Shown here one piece after another: positions 30,201-41,701 of a stretch of 64,000 nucleotides of DNA (position 1 is the first letter of the stretch; each line of letters opens with the position of its first letter). The position numbers were made by a program, and so were the translations under genes. The notes beneath the pieces were generated by a model. The model was given only the letters and a program-made list of their open reading frames with translations, had not been told where the DNA came from and did no database searches. Source of the stretch: Fulvia fulva (lineage: Eukaryota; Ascomycota; Dothideomycetes; Mycosphaerellales; Mycosphaerellaceae); NCBI RefSeq assembly GCF_020509005.1, contig NC_063013.1, forward strand, positions 3,968,001 to 4,032,000, written 5' to 3'.

Positions 30201-31868
30201 TACAACAACATTATGACCGTCACTGACAGGCTCACTAAGGAAGTCGAGCTGATCCCTATTGGCGCAATGACAGCACAGAATACGGCAAGGCTTTTCCTCA
30301 AACATGTGTTCTGTCGGCGCGGGTTTCCTGACACCATTACATCAGACCGTGGCAAGCAGTGGGTTGCTACCTTCTGGAAGAAACTCTGCAAGATGCTCCG
30401 CACAAATCGCAAGCTGAGTTCTTCGTATCACCCAGAAACTGATGGACAGTCAGAACGCACTAACCAGGCGATGGAACAGTATCTCCGCATGTTCACCAAC
30501 GAGGCACAGGATGACTGGGCAGAATGGCTGTGCCTTGCTCAGTTCGCGATCAACAATCACCTGTCTGAGACTACTGGTGTGTCGCCGTTCTACGCCACCT
30601 TAGGATACAACCCTGAGTTCATAGAGCGAGTTGACCTGAACGCTGGAAAGGAGGGAGGACTGACCACTCTCCAGCGACTGGACGCGCGATCAGCAGAAAC
30701 CTTTGTGCGTCGAATTTGCGAGCTTCACAAACACCTTCAAGAGAATATGCGAATGTCACAAGCTCTCCAAGCAGAGGCAGCAAACCGCCACCGAAGCATT
30801 CCTCCAGACTACAAGGTGGGTGATTGGGTGTATCTTAGCACCAAGAACATCCGCACGACTCGACCATCTAAGAAGCTGGACAGGAGATATGCCGGCCCTT
30901 ACCAGATCACGGAAGTTATGCCGGCCAGACTCTCTTATCGACTGAAACTATCAGACGCTCTAGTAGGACTTGATAACTGCTTCCACACCTCACTACTACA
31001 ACGAGCCGACCACCCCGATTTCCCACCACTTGAAGGGCAGCATCTGGCGCCGCCACCACCGATAACTATCGAACCTGACACCACCGAGGCTGATGCAGCA
31101 GCCGATGTAGTGGCAGCACCTACGCACATGTACGAGGTGGAAAAGATCCTTGACATGTACACCCGTAAGCGGGCAGGCAAGGTGAAGAAGGGGCACAAGC
31201 GCAAAGTAGATACATGGTACAAGGTGAAATGGGCTGGATATCAGAACGAAGAGGATGGTGAGACCTGGCAACCTGCAGAGGACATGCTTGAACACGCAGC
31301 CGCCGCTGTTGCAGACTTTCACCATAACCGGCCGGAGTTGTCTACGCCTGTAGGCTTCGCAGCTCCATCTGACTGGTCCCTACCAGCCACTGAGATACTC
31401 GGGCTCAACTCGATCAGGGTCATTCCGAAAGACACCGTCACGAATGAGTCGCCTCGAGCCTTGCCTCTAATAGAATCTGCTCCGCACATATTCGATACTC
31501 GAGTGGAGCCTACAGAGCCTGCAATGATACCCAACTTTGGTCATAAGGATCATACGCGAGTGCGAGCCGAAGACAGACTTAGATCTGGGGCAAGCCAGCT
31601 AACTAGGCAACATGTTTCTCGAAGGAAGCCGGTCGAGGATAGTCTTGATAGAGCGAATGCGATGTTATCGGATGACGACAGGGCACTAGAGGATGATTCG
31701 GCGTTCGCGCGATTATGGAGCTCGACAGGCAAGTGGCCTCACAAGGTGAATAACGCTCAGAGGACTGAGGCGTGTTTTGGGAGGGGGGGTACTGTCACGG
31801 GCAGCCCGCGACCCCTCACTGTAGCTGCGTCGGCCCGGCTGAACCGCGGACCTTCTGCATCGGGTTAG
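27072..31868 (+). CDS. pol: Gypsy-1 pol (protease, RT, RNase H, integrase, chromodomain)
   Basis: 1598 codons open in the -1 frame relative to gag, with an overlap of 130 bases; expression is probably by -1 frameshift at 27177-27183. Domains in order: aspartic protease (VDSAS at about 110-114, with Ser-Thr where Gly-Ala is usual in DSGA, then FGLPWL), reverse transcriptase (about 400-600; YLDD at about 528-531), RNase H (ETDSSDF, DKELLA), integrase zinc finger (HPAHC, H...CRTC), integrase core (AVDFVVG; SDRGKQW; HPETDGQSERTNQ) and a chromodomain (about 1352-1425: YEVEKIL, VKWAGY, TWQPAEDM). The chromodomain is expected to steer insertion to modified histones. The frame continues past the polypurine tract into the 3' LTR. 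Confidence 0.92.
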   Translation: MPNVWVRWRLSPTASTQYHAESEREPQFPSRRSAAGKWHDRCLSVVDSGHPNFLGQKEHEIERHGTQETVTDYSEELKISACALDKQQPAVYPHIVLPVMIQQRKARGLVDSASTSLFLDWKFTRKYTIPLIPLTQSRRLTLGDGTATARQITHAAPVDVVIGDHHEQMLCYVTDLEYDIVFGLPWLTAHNPNIFWETGEVAFRSDYCFGHCLQNKTPTTVQSLNHREKKKQAPVRYGPEPFTGDVASFTAGGAELNASSYDLEDIDDEEVDCQGVSQRAWGMYAHRPGAECFYIMPTRRESDGGELKLSAMAADDLDQFLNKQFNHNPKEKLPPMYHDIADAFSAKDHEGLPPHRLGVDHEIHIKPDGPQEPPYRKPYGLAEKENEAVKKWLDEQTSEGKVRKAGQKTNQSPAPVLVVRKPGGGLRVCIDYRGLNAITIKNRYPIPLIQETLNRMHGKKYFTKLDIVAAFNKLRIAEGHEWLTAFATRYGIYECLVLPFGLCNGPASFQSYINKVLQEHLDDFVSAYLDDVLIFSDTLEEHIEHVRKVLTKLRDAGLTVDIDKSEFHQQKVKYLGLIITPDGIEMDPEKLECIQTWEAPENLKDVQAFLGFANFYRRFIEAFSRIAAPLTNLTKSDGPSNHKNRRIQWSLDCQRAFDNLKAAFSKAGMLAHYVPGRETVIETDSSDFVNAGVLSQYDENGVLHPVAFYSKKLSPQECNYEIYDKELLAIIKAFEEWRPELACEADDEDSQPVKIYTDHKNLEYFMTTKQLNRRQARWAEFLSQFNFKIIYRPGLQGTKPDSLTRRSQDLPQGVDDPRNQHQHQTLLPPKRFLKIASLQATVEDAPEEEEPVPLNPEAEEFMPTERDAPTEQPATRESQREAELEYRMSTAYVTDNELKTAIKDLQKDRTPTLLQRAKIHPAHCKVDGDLLYVRNQYDGWSLWVPNDQALQTRIIKINHDAPAAGHPGRARTYELVAREFYWPGLARSVRRYTANCRTCRTTKSLHSQPLGLLQPLPVPDRPWKHIAVDFVVGLPDSTLDGMVYNNIMTVTDRLTKEVELIPIGAMTAQNTARLFLKHVFCRRGFPDTITSDRGKQWVATFWKKLCKMLRTNRKLSSSYHPETDGQSERTNQAMEQYLRMFTNEAQDDWAEWLCLAQFAINNHLSETTGVSPFYATLGYNPEFIERVDLNAGKEGGLTTLQRLDARSAETFVRRICELHKHLQENMRMSQALQAEAANRHRSIPPDYKVGDWVYLSTKNIRTTRPSKKLDRRYAGPYQITEVMPARLSYRLKLSDALVGLDNCFHTSLLQRADHPDFPPLEGQHLAPPPPITIEPDTTEADAAADVVAAPTHMYEVEKILDMYTRKRAGKVKKGHKRKVDTWYKVKWAGYQNEEDGETWQPAEDMLEHAAAAVADFHHNRPELSTPVGFAAPSDWSLPATEILGLNSIRVIPKDTVTNESPRALPLIESAPHIFDTRVEPTEPAMIPNFGHKDHTRVRAEDRLRSGASQLTRQHVSRRKPVEDSLDRANAMLSDDDRALEDDSAFARLWSSTGKWPHKVNNAQRTEACFGRGGTVTGSPRPLTVAASARLNRGPSASG
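27177..27219 (+). promoter_or_regulatory. Gypsy-1 -1 ribosomal frameshift signal
   Basis: Slippery heptamer G_GGA_AAT (27177-27183) in gag phase, a 5-base spacer (27184-27188), then a perfect 8-bp stem: GACCGCTG (27189-27196) with CAGCGGTC (27212-27219), and a 15-base loop holding the gag stop TAA. Slipping -1 at the heptamer enters the pol frame (GGG AAA TGG). Confidence 0.8.
31779..31789 (+). promoter_or_regulatory. Gypsy-1 polypurine tract
   Basis: GGGAGGGGGGG lies three bases before the TG of the 3' LTR, the position where plus-strand DNA synthesis starts. Confidence 0.7.
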
Positions 31869-31976
31869 CGCGGCTTGGCTTTACTTTATAACTTCGCCGC
31901 GCCTCGCGCTCCTCTTTCGTAGCTTCGTAGAACAACAACTATCTCATTCGGACCCTATAGTACGCGCGCCCTTACA
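31793..31976 (+). repeat. Gypsy-1 3' LTR
   Basis: Same 184 bases as the 5' LTR apart from one G-to-A difference. The pol frame runs into it and stops at 31868. Confidence 0.9.
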
Positions 31977-32977
31977 GCCTAGTAATACCTAATACTACTA
32001 TTAGTTTTGTAGGTTATCTAGGTCTCTAGGCTTCGGCAAGTCCTATAAACGTCGGGTTAAGCTGTCTAGCTTACTACCTTAAACTCCTAGCCTATAGACG
32101 ATCTTAAAGAAGAACTACGAGAGAAACTCGGCCTAGTAAGCTTATCTACGGTTCAATTACTTCGTACTTATAAACTATTCGAGGTTCTTATAATCGGAGT
32201 ATATAAGCGTCGGCTTGTCCTTAGATTCCGGGTCTAGTAGATTCTTATAATCGTCGGTGCCGTATTTATTAATAGTTAGCTCCGGTCGCTATTCCTCGAA
32301 AGCTTATATAATAGCTAGGAGCTCCTTATTATAGATATCGTAGTTATATTACTAGGGATCTATCTTCTTAGATATATAAGCAATAGGATGTAATACTCGT
32401 TACTCGTTACGTTATAAGAGTACTACTACTATTACGTAATCTAAGGCATCTATTTCTAGAATAGTCTCTCGCTCTAGGTAGAAGTGTTTCAAGGTAGACG
32501 TATCGATAAATACTTACTTTAATGCCTCGAACGCCTATCAATATACTAGAGACTAGTCCTATAGGACATTCTTCCTCGTAAGCTTTGTTATAGGTAAGTA
32601 GATCTTACTAAGATCCTTAATAAACCTATGGTAGAAGTTAGTAAACCCTATAAACGAGAAGATATCGGTGACATTCGCGGGTATAGACTAATTCTTAACG
32701 TATTTAATCTTAGCTAGGTCTATCTTAATGCCCTTATTTATAACAATAACACCTAGATAAGTAGTCTCAAATCTAAAGAACTCGTATCTATTAATATCTA
32801 ACTAGAGCCCGGCGGTATCTAGCTTTCGTAGAACCTTTAGGATATATTAGAAATACTCTTCTCTTGTCTTACTAAAGACAAGTACGTTATTAAGGTAATA
32901 TAACACGAAGTTATCTAGAAACTCCCTTAGTATATCGTTTATAAATAACTAAAACGTTCCTAGTATATTATATAGTC
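31977..32977 (-). pseudogene. RIP-mutated Gypsy RNase H and RT (minus copy, part)
   Basis: The reverse strand encodes, with TAG stops, the Gypsy RNase H region (a DYKN..E segment with L.RR and AEFLS) and continues upstream into RT. It matches 49050-49370 of the plus copy. It ends at the target duplication of LINE B (32966-32977). Confidence 0.7.
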
Positions 32978-35900
32978 AATTATAATAGAGAGAGATTCGG
33001 CTTATCGATCTCTACGCTAAAACAAGACACATTCGAAAGCTCTTATCAAGGCCATTCCAACGATATATAAAGCAGGCCACTACCCCTAGGACTGAGGGAG
33101 TTATACCTTATTTAATCTAGACAGCTTAAAGCTCTCTTCACCCTATTTCTTCAGCTCCAAACGCCGCGGAGGTGCCTAGCTATATTAGGCAACTCCTAGG
33201 TAATAGTAGCCTAGGCTACGGCACTAACGGCGCCTACGGCCCTATAGGCGAAGCCCCCCTAAGACAACTAGTAGCAACTTATAGAGGACGTAAAAAGTAT
33301 AGAAACTAACGATCAGCTCCCCTACCGGTCTCTATAGGTAATGATCACTTAGCTACGCACGGCGCTTATACTGTCGTATTACCGAGGGCAATAAGAAATA
33401 AGGACGACGTCCTAGGCGATTAGCAAGGCCACCCGGAATCAACACCCCTATAGCTAGGCATCGGTCGCGGTATCGATACTAGGCCCCCGCCTAACGCACG
33501 ATGTAGTTACGATCCGTATTGTAGTAAAGGAAGACTAGGCCGAAGTTACGAAGCTATCGAACAAGGAGCTCGCCTAACGAATTAACTAACTAGGGGTGGT
33601 CGTAGTGAACTAACAGTCTAACGGTACTCTATAGATCTATACTAGCTCTACTACTACTAGGAGGTACCTAGAGGCACAGCTATAGTAGGCATCTAAGGTT
33701 GCGGCATTAGCGAAGGGCTTAACGAAACAATTCACGATCCTAGTCTACGACATGCCTAAGGAGTTTGACCTAACTAACTAGGGTCACCTACGCGCTCTCT
33801 AAGAGGACAACCCGGTCACTCTTAACTCTCTAATCTAGAAGGCGACTTGGCTCTATAGGAAATAGCTAGAAGGTAAGAAGGCCTCGGCGCTAATAGTATA
33901 GCTACAAGACGCGAAAGCGGCGGATCTAGCGATAGAACAAGGCCTAGTCTAGCAATATAGCCTTAAGATAGTAGAAAAGTACTCCTTATCCTTTCGTGTC
34001 CTCTAATGCTTCAAATGCTAATAGTATAGACACTAAACCTACACGTGTATAAACAAGTAGGCCTGCTCGAACTATATAGGAGACTATATATCTAGGGACT
34101 ATATATCGACTACGAGACGGTACGCGAACTGTCCGGGGCACTACCTGTCGTATAGTACGGAATGCCTATAGCGGAAACTAGCGAAAAACAAGGCAATCAC
34201 AAATAGAACCGTCGCCCTAAGATTCTACGGCGACCGTAAGGCTAGCCTATACTAGAACTAACTAGCGGCGGTCGGGTATAAGCGCCCTAGGGCCGAGAAC
34301 GATATAAAGGATACGTAACCTAGGGCGTACGGGAGGCCACGTGCTCTACTAGCTACGGCGAGGGAATCTAACTAGGCCCGGCTCCCCTTTAGTATATAGC
34401 CGATAGGCGTAGACTAGGACGTATAGGGTAGTAGGACATAGGACGATATAGAGGAAATGACTATCGATACCGATAACTAGCCTCGACACGCTTAGTATTA
34501 TCTAGTATAACGTTAACTATAGCAAGGATATAGTCTAGAACCATTTCCTACACGAGGCGGACCCGCGCGTCCACTACGTCCTTATAATCTAGGAGCTATA
34601 GATTAATCCGTACTATAAGAGACTAACGACCTACAAGTTACTAGGCTATACGACATGCCTACGAGGCGACGGTAGACCCCGTACGTGCTTCTATGTTAGT
34701 AAGGACATACTAGAATCCGACTGGGAGGTAGTGTACTACGTAGACGAAGAAGGCGGGGGCGATATTACCTCCCTCTACGTAGGTAGCACCTAGATACACA
34801 ACCTATATATACAACCGCTAGCCTCGAGGTCTAGCCGCGACCTAGGGGTCTATAGACACCTAGATAGTGCGCTTAAGAGACAAGGGTACCACATCGTAGT
34901 AGGAGACTTTAATATATACTACCCTTCCTAGGAAAGCCTTATGTAGCCGTACCCTATAGCCGACGAAGTACTCGACTTGATAGCGAGTAACGTAATTGCC
35001 CTTAATACCCCGAAGGACCTAGGCACCTAGAAGAGAGGGGGACTCTAAGGCACGATCGACCTCTCCTAGATCTTAGATAGCCACTACTATACGGTAACCT
35101 ACTATAGGATCGAACATGAACTCGAGGCGTCGTTAGACTATATACTAGTCAGGACCTCTATTACGACACAGATATAATGTATACTAGCGAGAACCCCTAA
35201 GCTAAACTAGGGAAAGGCCTACTAGGCCAACATCTAGGCGTACCTCGATAACTCTAAGAGGCTAGTCTAGATCGCGTAGTAGCAATACAATAGTAAAGAC
35301 GAGATAGACGAAGCAGTCTAGGGGTTAATAGACGAAATAAGAAAAGCGACCTTACTTTACGTTCCGCTTGCCTAACTAACGATATAGTCCAAACTATACT
35401 AGACGCCGGAGTACACTACGGTAGTAAGAGAAGCAAGGAGAGCCCGCCGGGTATAGACGAGTAGCTATAGCGAGGAGGCCTAGAACGTATATAGGGAGGC
35501 ATGCCAATAGAAGAAAGCTATAATACGAAGGGAGAAAGTAGTCGGCTAGAGGGCTATAGTAGAAGAAATCGCCGGCAAGCTAGAGAAGATGTGGAAGCTA
35601 GCAAAATGGGCCCGATAGGACCCTATATAGGGCCCCTCCTTCTCTATCCTAGCGCTACAATCGCCTAGTGGCCCGGTTAGCGACCCCGAGGCCAAGGCGC
35701 GTCTACTAGCTAGCAAGTTCTTCCCGCCCCTAGTCGAGGCTGATCTAAGCGACATAAACAGCTCTACTCCCCTAGCCCCTAGTATCGCGGTCTAATAGGA
35801 GGTGTCCGAGGGAGAAGTTGCCGCTATACTAAGGAAGTTGCCGGCGAAGAAAGCCCCGGGGCCGGATAGGATCCTAAACGAGCTACTAAAGAAGTGTAGA

Positions 35901-37961
35901 GATCAACTAGCCCTAGTAGTTATAGCGATCTTTAACGCCTGCCTATAGACCGGGTACTACCCGATAGCTTTTAAACAATCGACGATAGTGGTCCTACGTA
36001 AGCCGTAGAAGGAAGACTATACGTAGGTGAAGTCGTACCGCCTAATTGCGCTCCTTAACACTCTTAGGAAGGCGCTTAAGAAGCTAGTTATAACGAGACT
36101 CTCCGAGGCGGTAGAGGAACACTCCCTACTCCCGGACACCTAGATAGGTACGCGCCTATAGCGATCGACGCTATCCGCGATAGAACTTATCACCTCTTAG
36201 GTAAAGGCTATCTAGTATAAGAATAGGGACAAGGTGGCTTCCTTACTTAGCCTAGACATATCGGGAGCCTTCGACTACGTGTTATACCCGCGGCTACTCT
36301 ATATCCTAAGGTCGAAGGGACTCCCTAAGTAGCTTGTCAACTTCGTACGGTCCTACCTCTAAAACCGTAGTACGTCGATCCTAGTCGGCTAGTATAGAAG
36401 CCTATTTCAAGTAGTCTACACTAGAATCCGTAAGGCTTAACGCTAGTACCTATTCTGTTCCTCTTCTTTATAGCGACGCTGCTCCTAGCCCTAGAATCCT
36501 AGAACACCGCTACGAGCGGCTTCGTAGACGACACAAACATCCTAGCGTAGTCTTCCTCGACTAAGGAGAACTGTAGGCTACTAGAAGAGAAGCATAAGAT
36601 CTACGAGGACTAGGCTAGGAGGCACGGGGCTCGGTTTGCCCTAGAAAAGTACAATCTAATACACTTTACGCACCGGCTACGGTTCTATAATATATAAGCT
36701 TCTATCTAGATATAGGGGCATACGACTAACCCGGTAAATCAGCTTAGGATCCTCGGACTATAGGTGGACCCGGCGCTACGGTAGAGGAAGCACGTATAGG
36801 CAATATTACGGAAAGCTAAACAGAATATAGCATCATACCAGAGGCTCACTACGTCTATATAGGGGGCGGACTTCCGGTAGTTACGACTTCTATATACGGC
36901 TATTATACGGCTAGTCCTTACCTATAGTAGCTAAGTGTAGTCCTTAGGCGAGAGGGCCTACCTATCGAAGGGACTCGTCGCGCCGCTAGCGAAGATCCAA
37001 AACCAATACCTAAGGAAGGTCACCGGGGCATATAAGTCGATACTAACGAGGATGCTTAAGTACGAGACCGCTATACCGCCGATCGACCTATACATCTAGG
37101 GACTACGGACCTCCTACTTAGGCAAGTCGGTATAGTACCTAGTATAGAAGGTCATCGCTAGTATAGTCGTAAGGGCCCGCGAATCAGTACTAGCGTATAG
37201 GGGCATTCGACCCGGAAACGAGCCGAACTACCGGGTAAGGGACGAATAGCTAGTAATATAATAGGAAGGTAAGAAATCGTTTGTAGAGCAACTATAGAAA
37301 GAGAGGTAGAACAACCAGGTTATAGGGCATAGTAGACGCCCTTAGCTAGCGGGACAACCTAAGGAATGGTTAGCTACAAAATCCGCGGTCAAGTACCCCC
37401 CGAAGCTTATCTACTACCGCCTTACGAGGGTATAGAGTAGTATAGTAACCTAACTACGAAGCGAACACATCGGCCTCTAGGGGTACCTATTATAGAGGAA
37501 GGTTCTAGGATACACGAATACTAGCTACCCCTACGGCTATCGCTCCTAGAACGTACGGTACGTACTCCTCGTCTATCCGAGGTAGTCGCTAGGAAGGGGG
37601 GAGTAGATAGCAAAGGCGAGGAACCGGACGATTAGGGCACTTCTTAACAACGCTAAGGACCTACGGCGTATTACGAACTAGATACTAGAGAAGGGCTAGC
37701 TAGAATAGTACCGCCTAGTAGGAGTAGTATAGGAAGAGAGGACACGACGTAGCGCGACGAGACCGGCTAGGAGCGGGGGCTAACGGGGTAGTGACATAGA
37801 CTACGTACGTTCAGAGGGAAAGCTAAACTAGATAAGGAGTAGTCGGGGGCGGGAAGGGTTTTCACCTATTCGGGTTTCCCTTTGTATATAACAATAGATA
37901 TATACCTATATAGGCCGGATAGGGTCCTAGAACAGGGGAATGACAAATCTATCTATCTATC
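32978..37961 (+). mobile_element. LINE B: RIP-mutated Tad1-like LINE, plus strand
   Basis: 4984 bases between an exact 12-base duplication (TATTATATAGTC at 32966-32977 and 37962-37973), with a TCTATCTATCTA tail. Translation with stops read through shows an ORF1 with a CCHC knuckle (about 34005), an endonuclease (about 34500-35180), an RT with ISGAFD (about 36255) and GFVDDTNILA (about 36520), and a C-terminal region. Stops are nearly all TAG at Gln and Trp positions. It is the inverted partner of LINE A. It sits inside the RIP-mutated Gypsy. Confidence 0.85.
33150..37700 (+). pseudogene. LINE B ORF1 and ORF2 remnants
   Basis: The coding content of LINE B, destroyed by RIP. The first part (about 33150-34480) is gag-like with a CFKC knuckle followed by two stops. 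The second (about 34490-37700) is endonuclease plus reverse transcriptase with the FVDD motif. No frame longer than about 70 codons survives. Confidence 0.65.
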
Positions 37962-37973
37962 TATTATATAGTC

Positions 37974-40900
37974 TAAAAGGTATAACTACGTACTTAACCT
38001 GCCTATATCTAGTAGTAAAGGCCGTTTTCTACTCGTCTCCTACTATAATACGGATACGATTGAACGTAGTAATAACATCTAGCTTAGTAAACTATTACGC
38101 GCTAGTAATACAATCTAAGGTCTCTTAAAATAGTAGAATCGGGTAGCGACTCTTCGTCGTAAGCGCGTTTAGAGCTCTATAGTCTACGTATACTCGTAGC
38201 CCTCTACCCGGCTTTTTAACTATTAGGCTAGGTACTACTACTAGTAATACACTTCTCTAAATAAAACCTTTCTTAAGTTAGTCGTCGATCTACTTCTTAA
38301 TCACCTCGTTCTCTCGTATAGAGAAGGAGTATAGTCTTCGGAATAGCGGTATCTAACTATTCTTTAGCTTAATCTTATAGTCTACGCTAGGCCGTTACGG
38401 TAGGACCTTATCTACTTCCTTACGGCTAAATAGCCTAGCCATTTCCCTAAACTCTACTAGTAACAAAGGGATAGGATCCTAGTCTTTGTCCTTACCGTTT
38501 ATAAAACGTTAATAGTCGTTAGCGAATATAGTAGAGGCGTTAAGTTACCGCTAGGTATAGTTACCCCGGGGCTCCTCCTATCTATCTATATTTTCTTAAG
38601 TATTAGTATCTACTAATGTCGCCGCGCTACCTCCTAGTACTAGCTTCGCTCTTATACCGAAAGCCCTTAGTATATACGCGGATAGCGGGTCTCGCGCGAC
38701 TTATTAAGATCTTCTTTAGGATTAAACATCTATATTATATATACTTTATAGCCCTTCTTCCGGCTTATACGCCGAAGTGCTTCTATATTGATAGGCTTGA
38801 TGTCGATCTCCGGCTTAGTCTCGACCTTTAGTTCTTTCTTTGTTTAACGCGCTAGGCGCTTAAGTGTTTTAACTCTATCGGCGGGTAGTAGCTAGCGGAC
38901 GTAATAAGACGGTTCCGGTTTATCGTAGGTGTCGACGGCATGTCGTATTACTACCTTCGTTGTATACGTCTCCTATACTACTATAGGTTCGTCTTTATCC
39001 TCTACGTAGGGTTTAGCGTAATTAGATAGAGCTTAAGGTCGCGAATTCTCTAGTACTAGTATCTCGGTCTAAAGAACGCCTCTTAGTATAATATCCTTAT
39101 TATTAATAGACTATACGTATACTAATTCAGTTCCGAGTATATAGTTCTATCGACAATATAGTAAGAATAGGGTTATAGTTCCTAACGTATAGTAGAACGT
39201 AGATTAATACTCGTCGTACTAGGGACGGCCGAGGACTATATCGTATTCTAGTAATACGTAGTAGCTAGACCTAGTCTCTACGTAGTTACCGATCTGAATC
39301 TATACCGATGTTCTATAAGTAATAAGGTCACTAGTAGGTCGGCTATCTACTAATATTAGCCCTAACGGATTAGGTAGCTATATTATATTAAGGTTGTTCT
39401 TATACGTAAAGTCGATATTAAAGTATATAGAGTTTGTACTATTATTATAAAGGGTTTAAGTAGGGATCCTTCTATTTACTATATATAGTATAACTAGATA
39501 AGAAGCTATTACCGGATTGTATTTATCTATAGAGTAGTTTATAGCTAGTAGGGAGTATACTAATATACTTAAAACCTTGCCTCTCTTAGGAGGCCTATAT
39601 TTATATTTATACTTTTTCTCGTTTTCTCGTAACTCTAACTCGTACGGTCTACTACGTATTACGCTTACGGAGTGGACTAGGCGTTTCCCGCGCCGCCGGT
39701 ATTATTAGCGTTACTACTATTACTACCGTTACGGCGGTTATTACTTAGGTTATAGCCTAGCGTAAATAGGCGGCGGGCGATATCTCGAAGGGGGTACTAA
39801 TTGGTATCGATAGGGCGGTAACCTTCTTATTCGTATTTTAAGTACCGATTCTAATCGATATATTCCTAGGCGCGAGTAGTATCTAAAGGTTAGATATACT
39901 AAAATGCCTAAGGTCGATTAGCCTACTTAGTCTTAGCGTTCGGGTTAGTATTGTTACGCTACTACCCGAAGCCGTATCCTTCTTATCGTCGTTACCCTTA
40001 GTAGTCTTCTTGTCCCCTTAGATCTTATTACTATTATAGGTCTTACCGTACTTAAGGTCGAACGCCTTAAACTTGTCCTCGTAGTTATATAGCGTAGACA
40101 CAACTTACTTAAGGGTCATATTGACTATGTCCTCGTTTATAATACGGTTGTCGTAGCGCGAGTTTAACTTACGGAGTAGGAAGTCCTTCTCGAGTTTCTT
40201 TTCCTTTACGCCGTTATTAAGGTTAACGATATCGGCGTTCTTACGGAAGGATAGGTAGAAGTCACTAAACTTCTCCTTATTACCCTACTATAGACTATTA
40301 AGCTTAGTTATAGCATTAGTATAGATATTACGGGTACCGTAGCGCCGGGCTAGATCTTCTATTATCTTATCTATAGAAGCGTACTAAGTAGTCGTACCTT
40401 CCGTAGACTTAGTAAGACTAGGGATCTTTAAGTCGATATAGGTCTATACACCGTTCTTTAACTAGCTCTAGACGTTCTAAAGGGAGTCCTTTATAGTACG
40501 GTACTTCGAGGCTTAGAGCTTAGCTTCGGTAGTACGCTACTACTCTTAGAACTTAATATCGTCGCTCTTTAGATCGAACTTAGTAGGTGCCTTTAGCTCG
40601 TTAGAGGACTTAATACTAGTAGTTATATCGGCGTCGTAAGTCGTATATACGGAGATAGGGTTACTAACTAAGTCGGTACTCGGGCGATTCTTCTTACCCT
40701 TACGACTACCGTCCTTACGGCTATTCTTACGGCCCTTATTACCGTCGTCCTCGCCGTCTAATAAGTCCGATAAATCCGGGTCCGACTTCTTCTTATTAGG
40801 CTTACCTCTATTCTACCGACGCTCTAGTAACTCTTTAGACTCGGTTCGCTAAGGTAGTAGGTCTTACTTTTCCTTAGACTAGCTACGGTCCTTCTCTTAC

Positions 40901-41701
40901 TTCTTAAGCTTAGTAATACGCTTCTCGGCTACTACGAGCTTAGTCTCGGTCTCTACTAGCTTACTCTCCGCTACCTTATACTACGTACGATATACCTTCT
41001 TTATATCTTTAGCCCTCGTAAGCTCGTCTAGGTCGATAACGATAGTATTATTGCGCTTAGCGAGCTCCTCCTTTAGTCGCGTAACCTCCTCTTCTAGGGA
41101 CTGTCTAGTCGCCTATTCCGTATCGATTATATCCTCGAGTCGGTCTATCTAGTCCTTAGTATCTTACGCCTTACGGAGGTTAATACGTTTAGCTATATCG
41201 AGCGTAGTATTAAGTTTATATATACGTCGGTAATCGGACTCGATGTTATAGAGGATCTTATAGATCTACTAGGGATAGTTATTAACCGTCTTCTTGAACT
41301 TGTCTATATTTAACCCGTTTAACGAGTCAAAGGCTTCCTAGAAGTTGTCGATAGTAACCCTCCTCTTCCTCGGTATCTTAGTACCCTTATCTTCTATCTT
41401 ATCCTCGATAAACTCCGCCCTATATAGGTTAGCTAAGTTTAGCTCTATCTCGACCTCCTCTTCCTTAATCGCCTTAAGTTAGTCGAATACCTTCTTATAC
41501 TACTTACGGTACTAGTTATTCTCGTCGAGGAGCCTATTTATAATATCCTCTTTACGTCCTTAAGTCTATATCGCCGGGTTCGCGCTATCGTTATCGGGTA
41601 GATCGGATAGTAGGGTAAAGAAGGATAATCTATTAAGGGACGCGTAATGAAGGCGTCTATTAGTATTCTCTATACTTACGCCTAGTACGCCGGTGCCGGT
41701 C
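37974..41701 (-). pseudogene. RIP-mutated Gypsy RT, protease and gag (minus copy, part)
   Basis: This continues the minus Gypsy past LINE B. RT is at about 37974-38500, a protease-linker region at about 38600-39600, and gag at about 39650-41640 with charged coiled-coil-like stretches. All are shredded by CpA to TpA changes. It ends at the CGGTC duplication of Gypsy-2. Confidence 0.6.

Larger units (their letters stand above)
24755..31976 (+). mobile_element. Gypsy-1: intact chromodomain (chromovirus) Gypsy retrotransposon
   Basis: A full-length element of 7222 bases with 184-base LTRs (24755-24938 and 31793-31976), which differ at one base, and a 5-base target duplication GCCTA (24750-24754 and 31977-31981). 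Gag and pol are both open; pol lies in the -1 frame. It has TATA, primer site, frameshift signal and polypurine tract. It lies inside a RIP-mutated Gypsy of a related family (185-base LTR, similar LTR core) but itself shows essentially no RIP, so it is young. The one LTR difference (24921 G, 31959 A) is a TpG to TpA change, the RIP type. Confidence 0.92.
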
